This document shows positions 36,005-44,976 of a stretch of 64,000 bases of DNA, piece after piece (the first letter of the stretch is position 1; every line of letters begins with the position of its first letter). The stretch comes from Candidatus Latescibacterota bacterium (GTDB lineage Bacteria > Latescibacterota > UBA2968). Below the pieces are notes generated by a model. That model was not told the DNA's origin and searched no databases. It worked only from the letters and a program-made list of their open reading frames with translations. Where the stretch lies: NCBI GenBank assembly GCA_022823725.1, contig JAJEHL010000041.1:62001-126000 (forward strand), in the 5' to 3' direction. A program made the translations under genes and the position numbers.

Positions 36005-36670
36005 TTATTCTAACAAGCCCAACCTGCTCCAACGGATTTTTTCAAAAATGTTCCACAATGGCTTTTGACTATCCCAGGAATAATAAATAAATAATGGGTG
36101 TGCTTTTACTTTTTCCATGGAAACCATCCCCCAAAATCGGCTGTCGTAACTGCTGTCGCGATTGTCTCCCATTACAAAAATGTGTCCCGGTGGCACTGTG
36201 CGAGGTCCGTAGTTGTCGCGGGGGCTATGCTGTTTGTGTTCTACTCTGGGGTCTTCGTGCTTAACGCCTTCTGGATTTTCAAATCGCTTTCCATCTACAT
36301 ATACAATTTTGTTTTTGATTTCCACTGTTTGCCCTTCAACCGCAATACACCGCTTGATAAAATCGCGCGACTCATCCCGGGGGAATTCAAAAATCACCAG
36401 ATCTCCCGGTTGAGGGGTTGAAAATCCCGGTACGCGAAATGAGGGCAATTTGGTATTCAGTATGGGCACGCGGTCAGGTATTTGCGTGCCAAAGGTCAGT
36501 TTATCGCCCAGTACATAATCGCCTTCTAATAGCGTATCTTCCATCGAACCCGAGGGAATGTGATACGCTTGTACCAGCGTTCCCCGGATCAAAATGGCTA
36601 AAAATATGGCGATTCCAAGTTCTCGCAGCATGCTCCGTTTGCGCTTTTTTTTGATATTTCTTTTTAGCAT
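36005..36670 (-). CDS. lepB: Signal peptidase I
   Basis: A 222-residue type I signal peptidase. One N-terminal membrane helix ('LGIAIFLAILIRGTLVQAY') is followed by the Ser motif 'IPSGSMEDTL' (S42) and the general-base Lys in 'DFIKRCIAVEG' (K106); 'GDNRDSSYDSRFWG' is the conserved box E. It cleaves Sec and Tat signal peptides on the outer face of the inner membrane. The ATG at 36670 has GGAAGGA upstream; the longer frame to 36979 is spurious. Confidence 0.95.
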   Translation of the reverse strand: MLKRNIKKKRKRSMLRELGIAIFLAILIRGTLVQAYHIPSGSMEDTLLEGDYVLGDKLTFGTQIPDRVPILNTKLPSFRVPGFSTPQPGDLVIFEFPRDESRDFIKRCIAVEGQTVEIKNKIVYVDGKRFENPEGVKHEDPRVEHKQHSPRDNYGPRTVPPGHIFVMGDNRDSSYDSRFWGMVSMEKVKAHPLFIYYSWDSQKPLWNIFEKIRWSRLGLLE

Positions 36671-36782
36671 AGTCCTTCCATTGTGAATTGAGTTGTTTAT
36701 CCGCTCCCTCAAGGGGCTGGGGGTTAGGGGCTGGAAAAACCAGTCCCAGTCCCCGGCCGGGTGGTGGATTAGGCTTTTTCTT

Positions 36783-37760
36783 TCAACGATTTTGTGAAAA
36801 ATAAGTTCGCTCGGGTTTGCCCGTTTCAGCAGATTTGTTTGCCGCGAGTGAAATATCGAGGCTACGCAAACCGTCTTCAAAGTCAGACAAAATTCCCGAT
36901 CCATCTCCCGAGCGAATTGCAGCCATAAATACTTCGTCAATATCTCCTGATTCGGATATTTCACCGACTTCGGCCGCATCGCCTGGAAATACAGTTACAC
37001 CATTTCCATCGACGGTCGCTCGCATATCGCGCATGATTATATCGATGCCATTTGAACCACCGCCATTGCGGAGAACGCATGTAGAACTCAGCGTGCCCAC
37101 AGCACCATTTTCAAATTGGAGCGATAGAGCATATACATCGGGGATATCGAGATTTTCGACATCGTTCAATGCGCGGGTGGCATAATACGCGTGTACTTCT
37201 GCAACATCGCCCACGAGGTAACGCAATAAGTCGATCTGATGCGTGGTCTGTTCAACAATCTGTCCACCCGACTGCGCCATCACGCGCCACCAGGGCGTGC
37301 CCGGCAGGCCGCCCCAGCGATAGGCCAAGACCATGGCGACGGTCTTGTCTTTCAAAAATTCACGCCCCTGTTTTGCCCAGCCCGTATATCGCTGTTGATA
37401 GCCTACCGATGTCAGTACACCCGATTTTTGAACGGCTTCCAGAATTTCCAATCCCTTTTCCATTGACGGCACAACGGGTTTTTCCAACAACATGTGTACG
37501 CCCTGTTGCGCCGCCAGGATCTCTGCATCGTAATGTGCGAATGTCGGCACGACCACATACATCGCGGTCAAATTTTCACTGTCCAGCATCACGCGATAGT
37601 CGGTATAAGCCGTGCCACCAAATTCTGAAGTTGCGCTTTGCGCGGTTTCTTCTTTTATGTCACAAATTGCAACGATCTCGACATCTTCTATATTGGCTAA
37701 CGCGCGCATGTGCGATCGCGCACGTCCACCAGCACCCACAAAACCCACATTTATGCTCAT
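36783..37760 (-). CDS. Gfo/Idh/MocA family oxidoreductase
   Basis: A 325-residue NAD(P)-dependent dehydrogenase. The Rossmann motif is 'VGFVGAGGRARSHMRAL' and 'MLLEKPVV' (about 91-98) provides the catalytic Lys; 'GGQIVEQTTHQIDLLRYL' holds the conserved His of the active site. GGAGG precedes the ATG at 37760. Not closely related to the 12999 copy. It stands between lepB and a PhyH-type gene; substrate unknown, likely a sugar or cyclitol. Confidence 0.9.
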   Translation of the reverse strand: MSINVGFVGAGGRARSHMRALANIEDVEIVAICDIKEETAQSATSEFGGTAYTDYRVMLDSENLTAMYVVVPTFAHYDAEILAAQQGVHMLLEKPVVPSMEKGLEILEAVQKSGVLTSVGYQQRYTGWAKQGREFLKDKTVAMVLAYRWGGLPGTPWWRVMAQSGGQIVEQTTHQIDLLRYLVGDVAEVHAYYATRALNDVENLDIPDVYALSLQFENGAVGTLSSTCVLRNGGGSNGIDIIMRDMRATVDGNGVTVFPGDAAEVGEISESGDIDEVFMAAIRSGDGSGILSDFEDGLRSLDISLAANKSAETGKPERTYFSQNR

Positions 37761-37778
37761 TTAGATCCTCCATTCAAA

Positions 37779-37845
37779 AGGTGAGAGGTAAAAGGTTAAA
37801 CGTAAGAGGACCACCTGACTCACCAGTTTCCGCCCCTCACCTTTC
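37779..37845. repeat. Heptamer repeat with inverted-repeat ends
   Basis: Four degenerate 7-base units (AGGTGAG, AGGTAAA, AGGTTAA, ACGTAAG; 37779-37806) are followed by CTCACCTTT at 37836-37844, which can pair with AAAGGTGAG at the left end. The stretch fills most of the gap between the two flanking genes. Confidence 0.55.
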
Positions 37846-37904
37846 AAAAATAGACTGCATGACCAGAACTGTCAAGAGATACGCCCATTATGTGGCCCTT
37901 TGCA

Positions 37905-39650
37905 TTATTTTTTTGCCACTGGACCCTTTGGCGCCTCCTTGCTGTACAATGTACTGCCTCGCTCGTAAGACGCGACGACTGAACCATCGGCAATTTCTAA
38001 CCTGGGCACGTTCTTTTCGAACACATCGCGGTCTGGTCCGCGCATGACTGCTATCTGTTCATCGGTCATGCCCGAGACGAGATCGCCCCACCGCTTTTCC
38101 GGATGGGTCAATTCTCCGCCACTGCGATTGAAGTTGCGCGATGAGTATTTGTGCAAGATTCCCCGCCGCGAGATGTCGCTTTTCCACGCCAATGTGCCGT
38201 GTGTGGTGCCGCCATCCATGAAGAAGAGCACGTCGCCCGCTTTCATTTCTACGTGTTTTACAAGGCCCATGTGGTCGTCGCAGGAGCGTACACCCTGGGG
38301 GAGTGAATAATACGCTTTGTGCGATCCCGGCACGCATGCAAACCCACCGTCGGCTTCGGATACATCGCGCAATTGCCAGGTTACGGTTACGGCTTCGCAA
38401 TAGCTCCGCCCATTTTGATAGATATATCCTCTCCCCGGATTGAGCGGCTCATTGGAGTCGTGCAGGGAATGGCCCGATGTGCCTTTGACCGCGCAAAATG
38501 CCGTTCCCCCGCCCGTGCGACCACCACTGGCTCCCATCCAGTTTAGCCGATGTTCAACAACCGGGTGGGCGAGCATTCGCCGGAATGGGTCGCAATAGGG
38601 GCTGGGCAACTGGGTCAGCCCGCCTAACAGGGGTCTGCCAGTGCCCGCGAGGCTTTTTGACCCGCGTGCGAGTTCTTCGCCAACGACGATTCGATCCTCA
38701 AATTTGTCAATGGCGGTATTGGCCTGTGCCAGCCATTCTTCATCCATGATCCCACGTAGCACCAGGTACCCGTTCAGATCCCAAAAGTAAAACTCTTTTT
38801 CGTCAATGCTCGAGTTTGGATTTTTTATCAGGAAAGACGGATGAAAAATTTCGCGAGATTCGTCCAATGCGATTGTCTCACCATCTGTTTTTAATGTGGG
38901 TGGCGGCGTGGTATCGCGATATCCAGGGCGATATAGAGATGCGCGCTGTTCTGGAGTCATTCCCGCCATTGAGTCGGATACTGGCATCTTTTCTAATTCA
39001 GGGGCAGGTCCCGCAGAACGGATCACGCCGCGGCCTACATATTCGTAGGATAGCAAGTGCTGCGGTCCCTCGCCTTGCCACGGGCGCATGCCCTGTACGA
39101 CGCTCAGGCCGACGATGAGCAGGTCGCCCGCTTTTAGTTCGGGTTGAAAAAGATAATCCGAGTCATCTTCGCCGGTTAATATATCTTCTGGCGTTTCTAC
39201 ATTTGACTTGTGGGTACACGGTACAAATGCAAACCCGCCGTCGCCAGCTTTTACGTCCGAGAGTGCCCAGATTACGCGCACGCCTTCGCAAAATCTTCGA
39301 CCGTTCTGGTAATAATATGCCAGGGCGGGGTCTCTCGGCTCATTGCCGCCTGTCAGGGGGGCAGAGGTGTCACAGGTTTCGTCGCATAGTATTTCGGGTG
39401 CGCGGTCGAGTCTGAAACCGTGTCCGACAATTTGATTCAGATACCACACGAGTTGGGGATGGATCAGCAAATCGCGGAATGGCTCGCGCAAATCGCCTTC
39501 CCAGCCGAGCATGCCCTTGAGCGATTCGGCCCGATCAATCGCATCGTTTAACCGCGCGATTTCGGGGCGGGGCAGGACTCCCGGTATATGCAAATAACCC
39601 GTTAAATCAAAGGCGTAATTCTCTTCGTTTGTCATGGTTTCCCTGTCCAT
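37905..39650 (-). CDS. Tandem-duplicated phytanoyl-CoA dioxygenase-like protein
   Basis: A 581-residue protein made of two PhyH-like halves (about 10-240 and 300-530). Both share 'YxQNGRxxCE', a V.W.L.DV strand and 'DGGFAxVPxxHK'. In the second half 'MDGGTTHGTLAW' supplies the distal iron-binding His; the equivalent in the first half is 'VGLSVVQGMRPW', with no His, so the first copy is probably non-catalytic. The ATG at 39650 is 7 bases after AAGGAG. Fused pairs are unusual for this family, whose members normally have about 250-300 residues. Confidence 0.82.
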   Translation of the reverse strand: MDRETMTNEENYAFDLTGYLHIPGVLPRPEIARLNDAIDRAESLKGMLGWEGDLREPFRDLLIHPQLVWYLNQIVGHGFRLDRAPEILCDETCDTSAPLTGGNEPRDPALAYYYQNGRRFCEGVRVIWALSDVKAGDGGFAFVPCTHKSNVETPEDILTGEDDSDYLFQPELKAGDLLIVGLSVVQGMRPWQGEGPQHLLSYEYVGRGVIRSAGPAPELEKMPVSDSMAGMTPEQRASLYRPGYRDTTPPPTLKTDGETIALDESREIFHPSFLIKNPNSSIDEKEFYFWDLNGYLVLRGIMDEEWLAQANTAIDKFEDRIVVGEELARGSKSLAGTGRPLLGGLTQLPSPYCDPFRRMLAHPVVEHRLNWMGASGGRTGGGTAFCAVKGTSGHSLHDSNEPLNPGRGYIYQNGRSYCEAVTVTWQLRDVSEADGGFACVPGSHKAYYSLPQGVRSCDDHMGLVKHVEMKAGDVLFFMDGGTTHGTLAWKSDISRRGILHKYSSRNFNRSGGELTHPEKRWGDLVSGMTDEQIAVMRGPDRDVFEKNVPRLEIADGSVVASYERGSTLYSKEAPKGPVAKK

Positions 39651-39886
39651 GTCAGTCTCCTTGACTGTGATGTACCTGTTTGCCTGCCGGCACTCAGGCA
39701 TGAATGTGGCGGTTTATTCATGAAAGGTTCAAACTGATATAAAAAACAAGTACAAAATACGCCCCCTCTCGACCGATTGCTTGACGCGCTTGATTTGGCT
39801 CTGTAAATTGCGCCTGTTCTCTCTCTGACGCTTGCTTTACCCGGATCACTAAAATTTTTCTGTTGTGAGTAATAAAAGGCATTCCA

Positions 39887-41314
39887 ATGTCAAAGTCTCG
39901 TCCCAATATTGTGCTTGTGATGTGCGACCAGATGCGTTGGGATGCGGCTGGTTTTGCGGGTAGTTCTGTTGTTCAAACGCCCCATCTGGATCGTCTGGCC
40001 GAGGGGGGCGTGTGCTTTGAAAATGCCTATTGCGCTTCTCCTGTTTGTTCGCCTGCTCGGGCGAGTTGGTTGACCGGGTGCTATCCCCATGCTCACTTGC
40101 AATTGCGAAATTACGGGCCACAACGAGGAAAAGACTGGGGGTGTTATCTGCCGGAGGACCGCGTTACAATGGGCGATGTCTTGAAACGCGCGGGATATCG
40201 CTGTGGCATGGTTGGCCCATGGCATCTGGGCGATGACCATGCGCCACAGCACGGGTTTGAGGATTTCTGGCAGACCTATCGATATCTCGGCGACGAATAT
40301 ACAGATCCTCTTTTCGATTATTTTGAACGCGAGGGAGTACCCAATATCTACGGCGATGAGAAAGCCAGTACCCAGTACGGAAATATTCTGGCGTTTACGA
40401 CATTTACAGATCCGCGACAGCAGCGTACGACCTGGACGGTTGACCGCGCGATTGATTTTTTGCGCCAGCAAGAGGACGATCCGTTTTTTCTTTTTGTGAG
40501 TGTTAAGGACCCGCATCCCCTCATCGTCGTTCCGCCAGAATTGCTCAAGTACTATCCGATAGATCAAATGCCTTTGCCGGATTCTCTGCGAGATCCTCTT
40601 GAGGGAAAACCACATTTTCAGAACCGTACAAAATTTCGCATGCCCAATACGGTGACAGACCGGCAGTTCCGCGAGATGATTGCGTACTATTATGCTTTGA
40701 TCACCCATATTGACGCGCAAGTTGGACGTCTGATTGATGTTCTCGAAGAACAGAATATGCGCGACAATACGCTCGTGGTTTTTATGAGTGACCACGGCGA
40801 ATTGCTCGGCGATCACGGTTGCACAGAAAAGTGTCTGATGTACGAGGCCTCGGTCAGGGTTCCCTGTCTGCTTTCGTGGCCGCGCGCGCTCCCAAAGGGT
40901 TTGCGCGTGACGACTCTGCTTGCTGGTGTTGATTTAATGCCGACCTTGCTCGATCTGGCAAGGGAGGTGCCACCTGAGAAAATTGATGGTCGTTCCGTTG
41001 CGGACGCGATCCTGAATGGTCGGCAACCCAAACCGCAACCCATTTTCGCCGAGATCGCCAGCCAGGAAGTCATTTATTGGGGTTCAACAGAAAGAGAGCA
41101 GTTTGCCGCGCATGTGATGAATCTCGATGGTCGCTGGAAGTATGTTCGCAATCGCTTTGATATCGACGAGTTGTACGATTTGGAAACAGATCCGGGCGAA
41201 ATGCAAAATCTCGCGCAGCTTTCCGAATATCAACCGCGCATTACAACTATGCGTCAGCAAATCGCCGAGATGATTTGCCATACGGGTCCCGGTCCTTACG
41301 ACTGGTGTTTGTAA
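39887..41314 (+). CDS. Cys-type sulfatase
   Basis: A 475-residue sulfatase with metal site 'VLVMCDQMRWD', formylglycine motif 'CSPAR' (C54; Ala replaces the common Ser) and 'FMSDHGELLGDHG' near 305. No signal peptide. Followed after 29 bases by a glycosidase-like propeller, suggesting paired action on a sulfated carbohydrate. No good ribosome-binding site precedes the ATG at 39887. Confidence 0.9.
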   Translation: MSKSRPNIVLVMCDQMRWDAAGFAGSSVVQTPHLDRLAEGGVCFENAYCASPVCSPARASWLTGCYPHAHLQLRNYGPQRGKDWGCYLPEDRVTMGDVLKRAGYRCGMVGPWHLGDDHAPQHGFEDFWQTYRYLGDEYTDPLFDYFEREGVPNIYGDEKASTQYGNILAFTTFTDPRQQRTTWTVDRAIDFLRQQEDDPFFLFVSVKDPHPLIVVPPELLKYYPIDQMPLPDSLRDPLEGKPHFQNRTKFRMPNTVTDRQFREMIAYYYALITHIDAQVGRLIDVLEEQNMRDNTLVVFMSDHGELLGDHGCTEKCLMYEASVRVPCLLSWPRALPKGLRVTTLLAGVDLMPTLLDLAREVPPEKIDGRSVADAILNGRQPKPQPIFAEIASQEVIYWGSTEREQFAAHVMNLDGRWKYVRNRFDIDELYDLETDPGEMQNLAQLSEYQPRITTMRQQIAEMICHTGPGPYDWCL

Positions 41315-41343
41315 GTGTAGATAGTGCATAAAAAGGAGAACTG

Positions 41344-42291
41344 ATGAGAGAACCAACAGGACTTGCCCAGAAAGATCCCATTCCATTTGAGGTTTTTGCG
41401 GGTTTCGAGCGGCTTGAGGATGTTAACCCTATCATTGCCTGCGAGCCGCCAGAGTGGGCTGCTGCCACCCATGCGTTTGTGATGGATGATACGGTGCATT
41501 ATTTGTGGGGGAGAAGAAAAGAAGGCAACTATTGGATTTTGATGCATAGTACGGCTCCGGTGAACGATCCGGCACAGATTGCGCACGATCCGCGCAATCC
41601 CGTACTTTTGCCTTCGAGCGAGGGATTTGATGATTATACTATCGAATATCCTTTTCCTTTTTGGAATCCCGCCGATGGCAGGTTCTATGTTTATTATTTG
41701 GGACGACGACAAAAGCCGCCAAAGCAGACGGGCCTATTGGTGGGGGATGGCGATTTTGGCAAGTGGACGCGCGTTTGTCAGACGCCTGTGATTGCCTCAG
41801 ATACCGCGCACGAGCGGCAGGGTTCATCGCATCCTTCGGTTGCGGTGGTAGATGATACCATACACATCATTTATACGGGGGAGTCGGCTGATCCTCCGAC
41901 TTTATGCCACGCGACTGCGCCGACCAGCGATCCCGCGGCTGTTACTAAAGATCCCGCCAATCCCATTTTTAAGGGTAGCGGGGAAGTGTGGGACAGTTGT
42001 GGTGTCCGAGAGGCTGAGATTTTTAAGGGTCCACAGTATTTCCATCTCTTTTACGGGGGTTCCGATGGCGAGGCCTGGCGGATTGGACATGTGCGGACGC
42101 GCGATTTTCGCACCTTTGAACCCAATCCGTACAATCCAATTTTTTCGCCTTCGCCAGATCCCGATGCATGGGACTGCGACGGGATACTAACGCCTCAGGT
42201 GATTGAGATTGACAACTGTTACTACATGGTCTATGCGGGTATGAGAGGGAGGGAGTGGCAGACGGGTCTTGCGGTGGCTCGATCTCTATGA
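41344..42291 (+). CDS. Five-bladed propeller glycosidase-like protein (GH43/GH130-type)
   Basis: A 315-residue protein with repeated 'DDTVHYLWGRR', 'DGRFYVYYLGRR', 'DDTIHIIYTGES' and 'CYYMVYAGMRG' blade strands, typical of the GH32/43/62/68/117/130 five-bladed propeller. Acidic residues in 'YTIEYPFPFW' and 'VREAEIFKGP' are candidates for catalysis. No signal peptide. AAAGGAG precedes the ATG at 41344. The specific GH family cannot be decided here. Confidence 0.72.
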   Translation: MREPTGLAQKDPIPFEVFAGFERLEDVNPIIACEPPEWAAATHAFVMDDTVHYLWGRRKEGNYWILMHSTAPVNDPAQIAHDPRNPVLLPSSEGFDDYTIEYPFPFWNPADGRFYVYYLGRRQKPPKQTGLLVGDGDFGKWTRVCQTPVIASDTAHERQGSSHPSVAVVDDTIHIIYTGESADPPTLCHATAPTSDPAAVTKDPANPIFKGSGEVWDSCGVREAEIFKGPQYFHLFYGGSDGEAWRIGHVRTRDFRTFEPNPYNPIFSPSPDPDAWDCDGILTPQVIEIDNCYYMVYAGMRGREWQTGLAVARSL

Positions 42292-42292
42292 C

Positions 42293-43393
42293 TCAATCTC
42301 TCCGAATGCGATTGGGCGTGTACTGGTTTGTATAGTGACGCATGTTTCCTGTGGCGTTGTTCTGCTTTATGGCGTCGGTCGGAGTTGTATGGAGAAACCA
42401 GTTGTTGTAGATTTCAGCACTTTCCTGGGGGATGCCGCGAATGACTACGGCGGGTACACTGGTGGCGTGAAAGGTGTTGTGGTGGATTAACATAAGATCG
42501 CCGGCGATGTGCGTACCGTCACCGCGATCCCGGCCGCCGTGCATGTCAAAGCTGTGGCTGTTGGCGTTTTCCAGAATCAGATTGTAACGGGCTTCGTAGC
42601 TGGTGCCGGGTCTCCCGGTGCCAGCAATGTGGTGGCGGCACCAGTCGAACAAATTGGCCTCAATTAAGGCGGTGGATTGGTCCATTACCACGCCGTAGCC
42701 CAGGCCCTGGCGCTGGTTGTGGTGAAAATAGTTGTGATGGATGTGGTTGTCCGTTGAGCCGGCACGCAGGAAGATCGCGCCGTGGCTCCAGCCCCAGAGT
42801 TCGCAATTATCGACTTCGAGGTTGGGATATTCGGTCTGAATAGCGCGGGAGTTGGGGATGCTGTAGTAGCGTCCTTCTGCGTGTAGTTGTCTCATCTGTT
42901 CGGTGCGTCTGAGGGTGTCTGGACCCTGAAAGCGAAGGCCGGTGATGCGAACGTTGGGCCCGGTGGCGACAAAGAGTGGCAGGGTTTCGAGTTGTTCGGA
43001 GTAGAGCAGGGCACCCTGAGAGCCGGGTTTGCCCCGGCCACTGGCGAGTGTGACGCCGCCGCGTATGGCGATGTTCTGGTGTCCGGTCAGGTCGATTCTG
43101 ATGGTATCTACTATATAGACTATCTGGTTGGGACCGGCGAATTCGAGGGCGTCGAACAGTTCCATGCGGTTCGTGACCAGGAATTCGGATGGGTCAACCA
43201 GGCGGTTATAGCCCTCACCACCGCCGATGGGATTGCCAGTGGGGTTGATGTCGGCACCAAATTTGTCATCTGAAAGTAAGGGTTTTTCCTGCTGGTCGTT
43301 GCCATCTGGGGTATCGGGAGTGAGTGGCTTTTCTTTGCCAGAACAGGCGAGTAGAAGGAGCAGGACCGTGAGATATCGGAGTGTTCCTGACAT
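42293..43393 (-). CDS. Parallel beta-helix lipoprotein (pectate lyase-like)
   Basis: A 366-residue lipoprotein ('LTVLLLLLACSG', Cys at 17) with a right-handed beta-helix: stacked segments such as 'NVRITGLRFQG', 'NLEVDNCELWGWSHGAIFLR', 'DNHIHHNYFHHN', 'IEANLFDWCRH' and 'LMLIHHNTFHA'. This fold occurs in pectate lyases and related polysaccharide-binding proteins. The stop is 1 base from the convergent propeller gene. It starts 17 bases after HigA, so it may be transcribed with higBA. Confidence 0.8.
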   Translation of the reverse strand: MSGTLRYLTVLLLLLACSGKEKPLTPDTPDGNDQQEKPLLSDDKFGADINPTGNPIGGGEGYNRLVDPSEFLVTNRMELFDALEFAGPNQIVYIVDTIRIDLTGHQNIAIRGGVTLASGRGKPGSQGALLYSEQLETLPLFVATGPNVRITGLRFQGPDTLRRTEQMRQLHAEGRYYSIPNSRAIQTEYPNLEVDNCELWGWSHGAIFLRAGSTDNHIHHNYFHHNQRQGLGYGVVMDQSTALIEANLFDWCRHHIAGTGRPGTSYEARYNLILENANSHSFDMHGGRDRGDGTHIAGDLMLIHHNTFHATSVPAVVIRGIPQESAEIYNNWFLHTTPTDAIKQNNATGNMRHYTNQYTPNRIRRD

Positions 43394-43410
43394 GTCAATC
43401 TCTTTCTCTG

Positions 43411-43710
43411 TTAAGTCGCCGGAGCAGTATGAGTTAACGGCTCAATTTGAAGATCGCCGATCTTTTGTTGCGCGTGCCATAGGTCGTATTGCAGTTGCAA
43501 ATTCATCCAGAAAACGGGTGTTGTTCGAAACGCTTTGCTCAACCGAATCGCCATTTCCGGGCTTACGCCAGCCTTGCCATTGACAAGCTCTGAAACAGTC
43601 TTTCGCGCCACGCCGAGCGTCTGTGCCACTTCTGTCACCGTCAGGTTCAGTGGGATTAAACAAAGTTCTTTTAAAATTTCACCTGGATGAGCTGGGTTGT
43701 GCATTTCCAT
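43411..43710 (-). CDS. higA: HigA-type antitoxin (XRE HTH)
   Basis: A 99-residue HTH antitoxin: '[41 protein letters not shown]' region is the classic HigA XRE domain, followed by '[25 protein letters not shown]'. It would bind the operon promoter and neutralise HigB. It follows higB by 11 bases, the usual toxin-first order. Confidence 0.93.
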   Translation of the reverse strand: MEMHNPAHPGEILKELCLIPLNLTVTEVAQTLGVARKTVSELVNGKAGVSPEMAIRLSKAFRTTPVFWMNLQLQYDLWHAQQKIGDLQIEPLTHTAPAT

Positions 43711-43721
43711 AAAAATACCTC

Positions 43722-44000
43722 TCAGTGATAGTCCACGAGATCCACATCAAATACGATACCATCTTCAATTCTGAAAATGACCCGCCAATTGCCACTCACT
43801 GAAACCGCCCAGAACCCCTTTCGATGACCTCGCAAGGGATGAAGGCGCAGTCCCGGAAGATTCATGTCCCGAACCATTAATGCCCGGTTCAGAGCCGTCA
43901 GAATCAATCGCAACCGTTTGGCCTGAGCAGGTTGAATGCCGGACGTGTTTCCCGTTCTAAAAAATAGTTCCAAACCTTTATGCCGAAATTTTTCGATCAT
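43722..44000 (-). CDS. higB: HigB-type RelE-family toxin
   Basis: A 92-residue ribosome-dependent mRNA interferase of the HigB family: '[10 protein letters not shown]' near the start, '[11 protein letters not shown]', '[30 protein letters not shown]' core, and C-terminal 'DVDLVDYH' containing the catalytic His. The start at 44000 gives the usual family length; the frame continues 11 codons upstream. Confidence 0.9.
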   Translation of the reverse strand: MIEKFRHKGLELFFRTGNTSGIQPAQAKRLRLILTALNRALMVRDMNLPGLRLHPLRGHRKGFWAVSVSGNWRVIFRIEDGIVFDVDLVDYH

Positions 44001-44127
44001 AAATAATGTAACCTGTAACGTGTCAGGTGTCAACTCATGTATGCGCGATGAATGATTTACAATGCAATTTTCGTGCCACTTGCAAAAAGCTTAGAATTTC
44101 GGCATTTTTAACTCCTGTGCATAGATA

Positions 44128-44152
44128 GGTTGAACATGTCGTTCAACTTACC
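44128..44152. other. Hairpin upstream of queC
   Basis: AGGTTGAAC-ATGTC-GTTCAACTT nearby-inverted repeat in the gap between divergent higB and queC. No T-run follows. It does not match a preQ1 riboswitch. It may be an operator for HigA or an incidental structure. Confidence 0.35.
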
Positions 44153-44192
44153 ACTCTACATTTTGTAAATCCTGTTCTCGGATAGATTAAAT

Positions 44193-44876
44193 ATGAAAAA
44201 GAAAGCGGTTGTCTTGCTCAGCGGTGGGTTGGATTCTACTACAACTTTGGCTATTGCCACAAATCGGGGTTATGCCTGTTACGCGATCACATTTCGCTAT
44301 GGGCAGCGGCACGAAACCGAACTCGAATGTGCGAAAAAAATTGCCGCTCATTTTGGCGTGCGAGATCACGTTATTGCCAATATTGATTCGCGCGCCTTTG
44401 GTGGTTCGGCATTAACCGATGATATCGATGTGCCCAAAAATCGGGATGAGAGCGAAATGTCCGACGGTATCCCGGTCACTTATGTCCCCGCTCGCAATAC
44501 GATTTTTCTTTCTTACGCGCTTGCAATGGCCGAATCTCTCGATATTCGCGATATTTTTATTGGCGTCAACGCGATTGATTACAGCGGTTATCCCGATTGC
44601 CGTCCCGAATATATCGCCGCGTTTCAAACCATGGCAAATTTCGCCACCAAAGCCGGTGTTGAAGGGAATGCGTTCACCATTCACACGCCGCTTATTGATC
44701 TGACCAAAGTCGAGATTATCAAACGCGGGTTAGAACTCGGCGTTGATTACGCTATGACCTGTACCTGTTACGACCCCGATACAGAGGGCCGTGCGTGCGG
44801 GCAGTGCGACGCCTGCCTGTTGCGGTTGCAGGGTTTTGCTCAGAATGGGATAAAAGATCCAGTGGCGTATCGGTAA
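44193..44876 (+). CDS. queC: 7-cyano-7-deazaguanine synthase QueC
   Basis: A 227-residue enzyme. The PP-loop '[15 protein letters not shown]' is at 6-20 and the zinc site 'CTCYDP...CGQCDAC' is near the C-terminus. '[13 protein letters not shown]' and 'DYSGYPDCR' are QueC-specific. It converts CDG to preQ0 with ATP and ammonia on the way to queuosine or archaeosine-type deazaguanines. QueD, QueE and FolE are not in the window. Confidence 0.95.
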   Translation: MKKKAVVLLSGGLDSTTTLAIATNRGYACYAITFRYGQRHETELECAKKIAAHFGVRDHVIANIDSRAFGGSALTDDIDVPKNRDESEMSDGIPVTYVPARNTIFLSYALAMAESLDIRDIFIGVNAIDYSGYPDCRPEYIAAFQTMANFATKAGVEGNAFTIHTPLIDLTKVEIIKRGLELGVDYAMTCTCYDPDTEGRACGQCDACLLRLQGFAQNGIKDPVAYR

Positions 44877-44976
44877 GGGGTGAAACCATAACGCCAAAGT
44901 CAGCTTGCTAAATACATGCGGATTTACGATCTTACGGACAGCTATTGGCTCCATTCACCTTCAAAGAATTGTGTTT

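Noticed and set aside
36671-36979. Extended N-terminus of signal peptidase I
   Set aside because: Runs through the next gene's 3' end; the ATG at 36670 has a proper ribosome-binding site and gives a normal N-terminus.
42887-43273. Plus-strand 128-residue frame
   Set aside because: Shadow of the beta-helix lipoprotein gene on the minus strand.
44034-44192. preQ1 riboswitch upstream of queC
   Set aside because: No preQ1-I or preQ1-II consensus is visible; only a simple hairpin.
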